Shown here piece after piece: positions 8,188 to 16,794 of a DNA stretch of 64,000 bases (position 1 is the stretch's first letter; each line of letters starts with the position of its first letter). A program made the translations under genes and the position numbers. A model generated the notes under the pieces. It saw nothing but the letters and a program-made list of their open reading frames with translations. It made no database searches and was not told the origin of the DNA. Source of the stretch: WHSV01 sp050693935 (GTDB lineage: Bacteria; Actinomycetota; CADDZG01; WHSQ01); contig JBOGWU010000277.1 of assembly GCA_050693935.1 (NCBI GenBank), positions 1-64,000 on the forward strand, given 5' to 3'.

Positions 8188-9405
8188 TCATCTCGAATCT
8201 CCTCCACCGCTCTCGCGAGCTTCGGTGGCCAGCCACAGCGAAGCCTGAGATGGGTTGATGGTCGAGTCGACCACGTTCACGAGGTCTGTGGTGAGTACCT
8301 CGAGGTCCACTTCGCGCCGGAGTCGAGCACCGAAATCGTTGAGGGTGCGTTCGGCATCGTAGCGACTGCGATTGAAGCGCCGGTCGACCAGGGATTGCAA
8401 CCTGGCCTTGAGGGGGCCGAAGGCCGCAATCACGCCGAGGGTCGAGGCGGCCACGATCACGGGCGAGTCCTCGCCGAGCGGAAGCACCGACTGCAGCGCC
8501 AGCACCGCCAGGAGGTAGCCGCCGGCCAGAATGGCGGAGAGCAGTCCGTAGGACACCGTCCGGCTGATGATCCGGTCTATGTCGTACAGCCGGTACCGGA
8601 GGATCGCGATGCCGACCGCCGCGGGAATAGTGAGGAACGCGGCGGTGGAGAGCAGTTGCCTCCAGAACCCGGACACGGGGATGAACGCGTTAACGATGAA
8701 GTCGGCCAGCACCAGAGCGCCGGCCAAGAGCAGCCACTTGATCTGCAGGCGCTCGACCCCGGATGACCTTCGCCACCGGAGAAGCAGCGACACGACGGAG
8801 GCAAGGAATCCAATCGCGATCAAGGCGAGAGAAACCGGTATCAAGACCCCGGCGATGCTCTCCGCGTCGATGGACTCAGGATCGATCAGCAGGGTCCTCC
8901 CCCTGAACTCCCAGGTTGCGATCGCGACCGGCCCCGTGACCAGCAAGCCGGCAACCAGGGGCGGCAACAAGGCCCAGCGCCAGCCTCGGTGCCAGAACCG
9001 GCCCGAGGGGAACAGCAGGAACAGGGGCGGCAGCAGGACGATCGGCCAGATCCAGATCCACTGGTAGAACCAGGCCGCCGCGGCCGCCCCCGGCAACGAC
9101 TCGGGATCGACCACTAGGCCGCGAAGCGCGTCCTCCCCGGCGAAGTTGCCGGCGAACCCCACCAGCGGCGCCAGCAGAAACAGCCAGCCGATCGGATTCT
9201 CCGGACGGCGCGCGGTGATCAGGGCTCCGATGACCGGAAAAGCAAGAAACGTGATCCTGTCGATGTAGTCGCCGGCGCGCGAGCCGAACTCGCGGGGGAG
9301 CTCGGCGGAAGATGACCAGGTCATTAGCGCGAGCGTCATGGCGGTAATGACCACGCCCAAAGCGAACAACGACCAGGCGAGCCTCGCCGCATTGCGCCGG
9401 GTCAC
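8188..9405 (-). CDS. polytopic sensor-like membrane protein, paralogue 7 of 7
   Basis: 405 residues and last in the operon. About eight hydrophobic segments precede the conserved motif LRYRLYDIDRIISRT. Two more follow (LLSAILAGGYLLAVLALQ and SPVIVAASTLGVIAAF), then a cytoplasmic tail with VDRRFNRSRYDAERTL that ends near QASLWL. The tail resembles the linker that leads into GAF and kinase domains in actinobacterial sensor kinases, but those domains are absent. The start is the GTG at 9405, which forms a GTGA overlap with the previous paralogue's stop. Reading it as one long protein with the upstream gene is an artefact of that gene's frameshift. The role is unknown; sensing or signalling at the membrane is inferred. 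Confidence 0.8.
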   Translation of the reverse strand: MTRRNAARLAWSLFALGVVITAMTLALMTWSSSAELPREFGSRAGDYIDRITFLAFPVIGALITARRPENPIGWLFLLAPLVGFAGNFAGEDALRGLVVDPESLPGAAAAAWFYQWIWIWPIVLLPPLFLLFPSGRFWHRGWRWALLPPLVAGLLVTGPVAIATWEFRGRTLLIDPESIDAESIAGVLIPVSLALIAIGFLASVVSLLLRWRRSSGVERLQIKWLLLAGALVLADFIVNAFIPVSGFWRQLLSTAAFLTIPAAVGIAILRYRLYDIDRIISRTVSYGLLSAILAGGYLLAVLALQSVLPLGEDSPVIVAASTLGVIAAFGPLKARLQSLVDRRFNRSRYDAERTLNDFGARLRREVDLEVLTTDLVNVVDSTINPSQASLWLATEARESGGGDSR

Positions 9406-10647
9406 GGTCTTCCCCCCGAGCCACTCAGCCACAATGAGACGTGAGCCGGTTGCATTGTGGTGCGCACAACGCCGACCAGATCGGACGACAGACTGTCGAG
9501 GTTGGTCTCCGCTCGCAGCCGTGCCGAGAAGTCGTCGATGGTCCTCGCCGCGTCGTAGCGGCTCCGGTTGAAGCGGCGGTCGACGAAGCTCTGGACCCTG
9601 GCGCGAACAGGTCGGAACAGCGCGACTACAGCGAGAGTCGACGCGGCGACAGTTATCGGTGAATCGTCTGCCACTCGAAGCAGCCTCTGCAGCGCCAGCA
9701 CAAGGCCCAGGTAGCCGGCGGCCAGCACTGCAGTCACCACTCCGTAGACGAGCGTGCGATTGATGAGGCGATCGATGTCGTAGAGACCGTGTCGCACGAT
9801 GCCTATTCCCTTTGCGACGGGGATGAACGTCAGGCCGAGCATGATCGCCAGGAAGCCGATTAGATCGGCGAGGCTGCCCTTGGGATTTCCGGCCACCGCA
9901 AACAAAACCTGAGCCCCCAATGAAGGCGGCGGCGAAGATCAGCACCGCAAAGACGAACCACCGAATCTGCTGGCGCTCCGAGTGTCCGGCCCGGCGCCAG
10001 CGGACCACCAACGAGGCGATCGCTCCAACCTCGGCGGCCCCGACGGCGACCATAAGCAGTGGATTGTCGGCCAATCCTCGAGCGGCCTCGATCCCCAACG
10101 GGTTAGTCATGCCCTCCACCGCGTCTATCGGTCCGGGCCGCAGCGCGAGCGCCAGGCATAAGGCTCCCAGGCCCAGCCCCGCCAGCCACCCCACCCATCT
10201 CCAGCGAGGTGAGACCAACCTTCCGGTCGGAAACAGCAGGGTCAAGTACAAGAGAAAGCCGAATCCAGGAACGGCCACCCACAGGGTGAGCCATCCGAAG
10301 AAGGCGGCGAGAGGAAGGGAGCCTGAGCTCTCCACCGACTGGGAGGCATACGCGTCGGCGAACAGGAAGAGGCCGACCAAGAACGAGCTGCCGAGCATGA
10401 GCCAGCCTTCGGGGTTACGGCTCTTTCTAGTAGCGACCAGAGCGCCGGTGCCACCCAAGACCAGCAACCAGCCGTTGACGAGCACGGTCGCGAAGATCCC
10501 GTCCTCGAGGTGCAGGAAGAGCGAGGACAAGAACATGGCCAGCACGAGTCCGATTCCCAAGGATGGGAGCGCCGCGGCCCTGTGGCTGAGGCCGATCAAT
10601 GCGCCGCGCTTCTCTATCTCATGGTCGCCGCGTTCGGTTGGAGCCAC
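9402..10647 (-). pseudogene. polytopic sensor-like membrane protein, paralogue 6 of 7, frameshifted
   Basis: The N-terminal half (GTG at 10647 through FAAAFIG) and the C-terminal half (AQVLFAVAG onward, with RHGLYDIDRLINRT, VDRRFNRSRYDAARTI and HVSLWL) lie in different frames. Removing one base from the run of five C on the plus strand at 9914-9918 restores a single paralogue of about 414 residues or fewer. Either the gene is inactivated or the consensus has an extra base. It overlaps the previous gene's stop by 34 nt if the GTG is right, unlike the 4-nt overlaps elsewhere, so the start is uncertain. It ends in a GTGA overlap with paralogue 7. Confidence 0.75.
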
Positions 10648-11819
10648 AGCGAGACGTGTGCGGGCTGCATGGTGTCACGCACGACTCCGACCAGATCGGT
10701 GGACAGGCTGTCGAGGTTGGTCTCGGCCCGCAAGCGCGCGGAGAAGTCATCGATGGTCCGGATGGCATCGAAGCGCCGGCGGTTGAACCTCCGGTCCACC
10801 ACCGCCTGGATTCGGTTTCTCAGCGGTCGGAACAGGGCGACCATCCCGAGCGTCGAGGCGGCGACGGTCACGGGCGAGTCATCAGACACGGGAAGCGCGC
10901 CCTGCAGCAACAGAACCGCACCGAGGTAGCCCAATGCGAGCACCGCGCTCAGTCCACCGTAGACAATCGTTCGATTGATGATGCGGTCGATGTCGTAGAG
11001 CCTGTAGCGGAGCATGGCGATTCCGATGGTGATTGGAATCGACGTCACGGCCATGGAGAAGATGCCGTTCACCAGGTTGACCGTCGCATCGGTCTCCCCG
11101 ATGATTGCGAGCACCACCCCCTGCAGCAAGAGGTTAAGAACGACAACCACCCCGGCATAGGAGAACCACTTGAGTTGTTGGCGTTCGACCGCGCGCGAGC
11201 GCCGGAAGCGCACGATCACAGAGACCACGGAAGCCACCACGCTGAACACGATCAGGACCTCGCCTACCCACAGAGCTACCTGCAGTGGAATGTCGAGCAC
11301 CTCGATCCCGTAGGGGTTGGAGATCCTTCCATTGGTGTCCTGGAGCGCGCCCGGTGAAAAGGCGTAAGCGGACACGACCAAGGTCAGACCAAGGCCCGTG
11401 GTCCAGACCAGCAACCTCCATCGGTGGGACAGGGGACGGCCGGTGGGAAACAGCTGGAGCACGAAGAGCAAGGGAGCAAGGGCGAGCGACCAGATGAAGC
11501 TCCCCGCCCAGTCGACGAAGTCGCCCTCTGCACCTCGAGGAGTAGCCGGAGTCATCTCTGCATGTGTCGTCAAGAACGCCGCCATCACTCCAAAGACTCC
11601 GAGCAGGCAGAGAATCCAGCCGATGGGGTTGTCGGAGCGGCGTGACGCAACGAGCCCGCCAACCACTCCACAGCCGATGACGAATATGCCAAACGGGATG
11701 ATGTTGATGAGATCCGGCGACCGATCGCGCGTGAGAGAAAAAACGACGACGGCCAGCATTCCGACCAAGATGATGGCGGTCAGTCCCCACGCGAGGGAGG
11801 CCTTTCCTCGGCCCCTCAT
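10614..11819 (-). CDS. polytopic sensor-like membrane protein, paralogue 5 of 7
   Basis: 401 residues. The ATG at 11819 overlaps the preceding stop as ATGA and is preferred to an upstream TTG at 11843. It shows the family marks in order: LQLFPTGRPLS after the fourth hydrophobic segment, NPYGIEVLD, the basic loop RFRRSRAVERQQLKWF, LRYRLYDIDRIINRT, two late membrane segments, VDRRFNRRRFDAIRTI and VSLWLQP. It is most like paralogue 4 (both carry AVTSIPITIG before the LRYRLYDID motif), which suggests a recent duplication between them. Confidence 0.82.
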   Translation of the reverse strand: MRGRGKASLAWGLTAIILVGMLAVVVFSLTRDRSPDLINIIPFGIFVIGCGVVGGLVASRRSDNPIGWILCLLGVFGVMAAFLTTHAEMTPATPRGAEGDFVDWAGSFIWSLALAPLLFVLQLFPTGRPLSHRWRLLVWTTGLGLTLVVSAYAFSPGALQDTNGRISNPYGIEVLDIPLQVALWVGEVLIVFSVVASVVSVIVRFRRSRAVERQQLKWFSYAGVVVVLNLLLQGVVLAIIGETDATVNLVNGIFSMAVTSIPITIGIAMLRYRLYDIDRIINRTIVYGGLSAVLALGYLGAVLLLQGALPVSDDSPVTVAASTLGMVALFRPLRNRIQAVVDRRFNRRRFDAIRTIDDFSARLRAETNLDSLSTDLVGVVRDTMQPAHVSLWLQPNAATMR

Positions 11820-13015
11820 GCGCTCGTTCCAGGTTTGATCCAAAGCGACAGGTGGGACGGCCGCACCGTGTCGTCCACCACGTTGAGCAGATCGCTGCTG
11901 AGCGCGTCGAGATCGACCTCTTGCCGCAAGCGCTGGCCGAACGATTCGATCGTCAGCGCGGCGTCGTAGCGACTTCGATTGAAGCGGTGATCCACTGCTG
12001 CCTGAACGCGGTTCCGCAAGGGACGGAAGGCGGCGACAACTGCAAGCGTCGACGCCGCCACGATCACGGGGGAGTCGTCCCGGACGGGAATCATCGACTG
12101 AAGCGCGAGCACCGCCAACAAGTAGCCCCCGGCCAGGATCGCGGTCAGCAGACCGTAGGCGAGTGTGCGACTGATCAGACGGTCGATGTCGTAGAGCCGG
12201 TACCGCAGCATGGCAACGCCGATGGTGATCGGAATCGACGTGACCGCGACTGAGAATAGACCTTCAACGACGTCCACCGCGGCGCTGCTCTCGTCGGCGA
12301 AGGAGAAGACCACCATCTGCACCATCAGGCTGCCGACAACCAGCACTCCGGCATAGGAGAACCACTTGAGCTGCTGGTGCTCCACACCTCTCGATCTTCG
12401 GAAGCGAATGACCAGGGAAACGAGAGACATCACGACGCTTGTCGTGATGAGTAACCCGGCCGCCGCGGACATGACCTTCAGCGGCACCTCGAGGACATCG
12501 ATGCCATAGGGGTTCGTCGTCCTCGGGTTCGAGTTCGCGAGCGCGCCGGGAGCGAGAGCGGGAGCCAGGACGGCAAAGGCGATACCGAGGCCGGTTGTCC
12601 ATACCAAAGCGTTCCACCGGCTCGTCAGGGGTCGCCCGTTAGGAAAAAGCTGAAGCACGAAAATTGCGGGGGCGAAGGCCAGCAACCAGATGAAGGCGAG
12701 GATCCAGTCGACGAAGCGTCCATCGCCACCGGATGTGAGCGGGGCGCGGTCTATGTAAAGCGACGAGAGCGTGGCCAGCATCCCGAAGAAGCCGACAAGA
12801 CAAAGTATCCATCCGATCGGATTGACCGAGTGCCGCGAAGCGACGAGTGCCCCGACCACCGCGCACCCGCCGATGAACACCACGAACGTAACGGTGTTGA
12901 CGATCTGACCGGATAAACCCCCCTCCGTGAGGTCGAGGACGACGACAAAGAGCGTCCCAACCCCGCTGATCGCGCACAGCGACCACGCAATTGCGGCAGC
13001 TTTTCGAGCGATCAT
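11816..13015 (-). CDS. polytopic sensor-like membrane protein, paralogue 4 of 7
   Basis: 399 residues, with the start ATG at 13015 overlapping the upstream stop as ATGA. It contains LQLFPNGRPLT, NPYGIDVLE, RFRRSRGVEHQQLKWF, MLRYRLYDIDRLISRT, VDHRFNRSRYDAALTI and ends LSLWIKPGTSA. About eight hydrophobic segments precede the YRLYDID motif and two follow. It shares the tail segment RSRYDAALTIESFG with paralogue 3, consistent with stepwise tandem duplication. Confidence 0.82.
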   Translation of the reverse strand: MIARKAAAIAWSLCAISGVGTLFVVVLDLTEGGLSGQIVNTVTFVVFIGGCAVVGALVASRHSVNPIGWILCLVGFFGMLATLSSLYIDRAPLTSGGDGRFVDWILAFIWLLAFAPAIFVLQLFPNGRPLTSRWNALVWTTGLGIAFAVLAPALAPGALANSNPRTTNPYGIDVLEVPLKVMSAAAGLLITTSVVMSLVSLVIRFRRSRGVEHQQLKWFSYAGVLVVGSLMVQMVVFSFADESSAAVDVVEGLFSVAVTSIPITIGVAMLRYRLYDIDRLISRTLAYGLLTAILAGGYLLAVLALQSMIPVRDDSPVIVAASTLAVVAAFRPLRNRVQAAVDHRFNRSRYDAALTIESFGQRLRQEVDLDALSSDLLNVVDDTVRPSHLSLWIKPGTSA

Positions 13016-14211
13016 CGGTTGACTCCAGGTTTGATCCACAGCGACAAGTGCGCAGGTCGCACGGTCGTATCCACGACCCGCATCAGGTCTGCCGTCAGGG
13101 CCTCGAGATCGACCTCCTCGCGCAGGCGCCGGCCGAAGGACTCGATAGTCAGCGCGGCGTCGTAGCGGCTGCGGTTGAAGCGGCGGTCCACGATTCGCTG
13201 GATGCGAGCGCGTAGAGGGCCGAAGGCCGCGACCACCAGCAGGGTCGATACGGCCACGATCAGCGGCGACTTCTCAGGAAGAGGAAGGATCGACTGCAGC
13301 ACCAGAACCGACAGGAAGTAGCCGCCGACCAGCAGTGAGGTTAGAAGCGCGTACGCGACCGACCTGCTAATGATGCGGTCCACGTCGTAGAGGCGGTAGC
13401 GCAGCACCGCCATCGCGATCGACACGGGAATGCCCATCACCAGAAGCGGGAACAAGAACCCCGGCAACCTCACCAAATCACCGAGCGGAACCAATACCGC
13501 GAAGGCGCTTCCCGCGAGAGCGACCCATTTGAGCTGCTGGCGCTCCTGTGCCGCGGCGCCCCGATATCTGACCACCAGTGACGCCGCACTCAGGACGATG
13601 GCGACTAGAAGCACCGGCCCCAGCGCGGTGAACACGGTGTCTTCAGTATCGCCGAGGCCGGAGATCCCGATCGGGTTGGGGATCGAGTAACCCTCGCCCA
13701 CCAAGCGTTCCTCCACCATCGAGAGAACGGCAGCGAATACCACAAGCGCTCCCGACAGCCATGCCACCGGGCGCCAGCGCGGGGAGGGAAGTCGTCCGTT
13801 CGGAAACAGCAGTAGCAGGAATGTAGGGATGACCATGATCAAGGGGAACCAGGCCCATGCCTCGATCCAAGCAGCCAGCGTCGCCCCGGGGGTGGCTTCA
13901 TCTCGGTAAACCAGCCCGTATTGCGCGTAACTCGCCCCCCATATCAGGATCCCGGTCTGGAAGCCCACCCACAACATCAGCCACGCGATGAGATTGTCGG
14001 GGCGCCGTTGCACGATCAGTGCGCCCATCGCTGGAAACGCGGTGAAGGCTGCCATGAGCAGCAGGTCCTCCAGCCATCCACCATCCGGTGCCGTGCCGCT
14101 TACGCGGTCGAGAATTTCGCTCGTCACCGTCATGCCGATGGTGAACGCGAGCAACACCCAGGCTGCGACTCGAAGGCGGCGCTGGCGCCGCGTCAGGCTG
14201 TCGGTAGTCAT
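13012..14211 (-). CDS. polytopic sensor-like membrane protein, paralogue 3 of 7
   Basis: 399 residues, starting at the ATG at 14211 that overlaps the upstream stop as ATGA. Family marks: LLLFPNGRLPS, NPIGISGLGD, a basic loop ending AQERQQLKWVAL, VLRYRLYDVDRIISRS, a late membrane pair, VDRRFNRSRYDAALTI, and the end at LSLWIKPG. The basic loop that follows the sixth segment is slightly diverged (RYRGAAAQERQQLKW). No enzymatic or transporter motif is seen. Confidence 0.82.
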   Translation of the reverse strand: MTTDSLTRRQRRLRVAAWVLLAFTIGMTVTSEILDRVSGTAPDGGWLEDLLLMAAFTAFPAMGALIVQRRPDNLIAWLMLWVGFQTGILIWGASYAQYGLVYRDEATPGATLAAWIEAWAWFPLIMVIPTFLLLLFPNGRLPSPRWRPVAWLSGALVVFAAVLSMVEERLVGEGYSIPNPIGISGLGDTEDTVFTALGPVLLVAIVLSAASLVVRYRGAAAQERQQLKWVALAGSAFAVLVPLGDLVRLPGFLFPLLVMGIPVSIAMAVLRYRLYDVDRIISRSVAYALLTSLLVGGYFLSVLVLQSILPLPEKSPLIVAVSTLLVVAAFGPLRARIQRIVDRRFNRSRYDAALTIESFGRRLREEVDLEALTADLMRVVDTTVRPAHLSLWIKPGVNR

Positions 14212-15419
14212 GTCTGTCGCTCCGGGCTGATCCACAGCGAGACGTGGGTGGGTGCCATCGTGTGATCCACGACCGCGACCAAGCCGGAGGCGAGCGCGTC
14301 TAGCTCGACTTCGTTTCTGAGCCGCGCTCCGAAACTCTCGATGGTGTGCTCGGCGTCGTAGCGGCTGCGGTTGAAGCGGCGGTCGACCAGATGTCTGATC
14401 CGAGAACGAAGAGGTCCGAACGCGGCGACGACGGCCAGAGTCGACGCGGCCACGATGACCGGAGAATCGTCACGGACGGGAAGCACCGATTGCAGTGCCA
14501 GCACCGCCACGAGGTAGGCGCCGGCCAGCAGCGCGGTGAGCAGGCCGTAGGCCAGCGTGCGGCTGATGATGCGATCGATGTCGAAGAGCCGGTAGCGAAG
14601 CATCGCAAAGCCCGTGGCAATTGGAAGCAGCAGGACGCCAACGCTTGCGAGCAGTTCGTTACCTGCTCCCTCCGATGAGGACATGGGGCCCACAACGGTT
14701 CCGACCACCGCGACGGCAAGGGCGAACAGGAACCACTTGAGTTGAAGTCGCTCGACCTCACCCGCGCTCCGATAGCGAAACACCAGCGATGCGAAGGAGC
14801 CGAACAGTGCGGGGATCATGAAGGCATAGGGAAGGTCCCAAAGCACCGCGGCAAGTCCCTCCAACTCCGGAGTCTCATCGAGCAACATCGGCCCGCGATA
14901 TGGCCACGTACCGACTGCCCCGATTAACGTCGCGGCCACTCCGGCGAGCGCGAGTCCTTCCGCTACCCGCCAGCGTCGCGAGGGAAGCGCTCCGTCGGGA
15001 AAGCGAAGCACGGTAATGGCCGTCCACGACATGATCGGGGTCAATACCAAGTGGTAGATGCAGGATGCCGCCGCTCCACCCTGGAGCGTCCCCGGCTCGA
15101 CAATGAGAGAGCGCGCCGCGTACTCGTACGCGAAGGTTCCTACCAACCCCGTCAGGCCAACGAGTACGAACAGCCGTGCCACTACGTGACCAGGTCTTCG
15201 TGACAGGACGGTGAACCCCACAACCACGAAGACGAACTGGGATAGCGAATAGATCGGATCGCTAACATCGAGGTAGTCAGCGATGCCGGCGAGTTCTTCG
15301 GGCCTCATCAGCCCGAACGCCACAGTGATGCCCGCGAGACCCGCGCTCCCAAGCAACGCTAGTGCCCGCACGACGCTCGGCCACGCCGTGCCCGGTCGCG
15401 CCAGCGCCGTCGTCTTCAT
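14208..15419 (-). CDS. polytopic sensor-like membrane protein, paralogue 2 of 7
   Basis: 403 residues from the ATG at 15419, which forms an ATGA overlap with paralogue 1. The first half is the most diverged of the set: the phosphate-like turn reads LRFPDGALPS instead of LFPTGRPL, and the NPxGI element is missing. The second half is conserved: RYRSAGEVERLQLKWF, MLRYRLFDIDRIISRT, two membrane segments, VDRRFNRSRYDAEHTI and HVSLWI. The divergence is confined to the membrane-embedded, presumably ligand-facing half. Confidence 0.82.
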   Translation of the reverse strand: MKTTALARPGTAWPSVVRALALLGSAGLAGITVAFGLMRPEELAGIADYLDVSDPIYSLSQFVFVVVGFTVLSRRPGHVVARLFVLVGLTGLVGTFAYEYAARSLIVEPGTLQGGAAASCIYHLVLTPIMSWTAITVLRFPDGALPSRRWRVAEGLALAGVAATLIGAVGTWPYRGPMLLDETPELEGLAAVLWDLPYAFMIPALFGSFASLVFRYRSAGEVERLQLKWFLFALAVAVVGTVVGPMSSSEGAGNELLASVGVLLLPIATGFAMLRYRLFDIDRIISRTLAYGLLTALLAGAYLVAVLALQSVLPVRDDSPVIVAASTLAVVAAFGPLRSRIRHLVDRRFNRSRYDAEHTIESFGARLRNEVELDALASGLVAVVDHTMAPTHVSLWISPERQT

Positions 15420-16618
15420 CGAGCCTTCTCCGACGAGCGCAGCCACAACGACGCATGCGCGGGGTTCACCGTGCTGCGCACGACGGCGACTAAATCGCTC
15501 GAGAGATCGTCGAGGTTCGTCTGCGCGCGGAGGCGAGTGCCGAACTTGTCGATCTCTCGCTCGGCGTCGTAGCGAGTGCGGTTGAATCGTCTTTCAACCC
15601 GCTCGCGGATACGCGCTCGCAAAGGACCGAAGACGGCAACCACGGCGAGAGTCGAGGCGGCAACGATCAGGGGCGAGTCATCCGGAATTGGCATCACCGA
15701 CTGGAGCGCGAGCACCGCGAGTAAGTAACCGCCGGCGAGCACGGCCGTCAGCGCCGAGTACGAGATGGTCCGGCTGACCAGGCGATCGATGTCGTACAGG
15801 CGGTAACGGAGAATCGCCACGCCCGCGCAGATCGGAGGAGCCGACAACAGGATCGGATCGACGAACGGTAGGCGTCCGCCTGCGACCTGATCGAGAATTC
15901 CCTGCCCGACGAAACCCACCAACATCAGGACACCAGCGAAGGTGAACCATTTGAGCTGCTGGCGCTCCTCACCCCTCGAACGCCGGAACCTGGTCACCAG
16001 GGCAGTCAGCGACAACACCACGAGCGCCAAGGCCCCGGCAAACAAAACGGCGCCGATGGCGCCCTCCTCTACGTCGCGCAGACCCGGGATACCGATGGGG
16101 TTGATGAGCACGATCTCGCTTCCGGGAAGCTCGATCTCGGACTCCAGCGCCCCGAGCAGCACGAAGCTTCCCGTCCAGACGATGGTGGCGCGCCATATCC
16201 ATGCAAAGCGTCCGGGGAGTGGTCTGCCCGTCGGAAAGACCTGCGGAAGCAGGAAGAGCAAGCTGGCCAGGTAAGCGAGCCAGTACCACTCGATCACGCT
16301 TGCTAAGAGCCCCGGTGACGGCAGCGACCCCGAGCCGGACGCGAGTTCGTAGCGCGCGTAGGCCTCGACCGCGATCCCCAGCCCCCAGCTCAGCCCCGCC
16401 AAAGTGAAAATCCACCCCACGAGGTGTCCGCCGCGCCGGACCAAAATGATCCCTCCCACCACCACGTTGGGAAGCACCGCCGCCATGTGGAACATGAGCC
16501 CGTTCGCATCGAGTTCGCCCAGTTCAGCGTGCAGAATGAGGGCCGCGATCAAGGCGACCACAGCCACGGTACCGGGAATCAGGCGCGCCTTCATCGGCGC
16601 GCTTTCTGGCCTGCTCAT
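15416..16618 (-). CDS. polytopic sensor-like membrane protein, paralogue 1 of 7, operon leader
   Basis: 400 residues, the first gene of the seven-paralogue operon. The ATG at 16618 is used; an internal ATG at 16594 is possible. Marks: PQVFPTGRPLPG, NPIGIPGLRD, RFRRSRGEERQQLKWF, ILRYRLYDIDRLVSRT, a late membrane pair, VERRFNRTRYDAEREI and HASLWLR. It diverges from the BTAD-AAA-TPR regulator across a 176-nt region that carries the 15-bp element also found upstream of the SpoIIE operon. Proteins of this kind occur in actinobacteria as unannotated membrane proteins; the function is not known. Confidence 0.83.
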   Translation of the reverse strand: MSRPESAPMKARLIPGTVAVVALIAALILHAELGELDANGLMFHMAAVLPNVVVGGIILVRRGGHLVGWIFTLAGLSWGLGIAVEAYARYELASGSGSLPSPGLLASVIEWYWLAYLASLLFLLPQVFPTGRPLPGRFAWIWRATIVWTGSFVLLGALESEIELPGSEIVLINPIGIPGLRDVEEGAIGAVLFAGALALVVLSLTALVTRFRRSRGEERQQLKWFTFAGVLMLVGFVGQGILDQVAGGRLPFVDPILLSAPPICAGVAILRYRLYDIDRLVSRTISYSALTAVLAGGYLLAVLALQSVMPIPDDSPLIVAASTLAVVAVFGPLRARIRERVERRFNRTRYDAEREIDKFGTRLRAQTNLDDLSSDLVAVVRSTVNPAHASLWLRSSEKAR

Positions 16619-16708
16619 CGCTCCGGGCCGGCGCTATCGGTTGTCTGGATCACGCTTGCCCCCGTGATTACTCCGCTCTACGGCCCCACTCTCTACACCT
16701 AACGTCTG

Positions 16709-16723
16709 CGAATCGTTACGAGA
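16709..16723. promoter_or_regulatory. 15-bp palindromic element in the divergent promoter region
   Basis: CGAATCGTTACGAGA lies 90 nt upstream of paralogue 1 and 71 nt upstream of the BTAD regulator. It is identical to 7635-7649, and beyond the 15 bases both copies are flanked by a GGGC-type stretch on the same side. It could bind the BTAD regulator or be part of a sigma-specific promoter; sequence alone does not decide. Confidence 0.4.
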
Positions 16724-16794
16724 AAGGCCCTTGCGCCGTTTTCGTGCGCGCGGTTCCAATATGAGTAGTACATCCACCTTTTGAGGGGACGGTT

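Noticed and set aside
8188..10647. One 819-residue protein on the minus strand
   Set aside because: It is two adjacent paralogues read together: the first is frameshifted at 9914-9918 and its out-of-frame tail runs into the second. The middle third is low-complexity, Arg-rich nonsense, and the family tail is found in the other frame.
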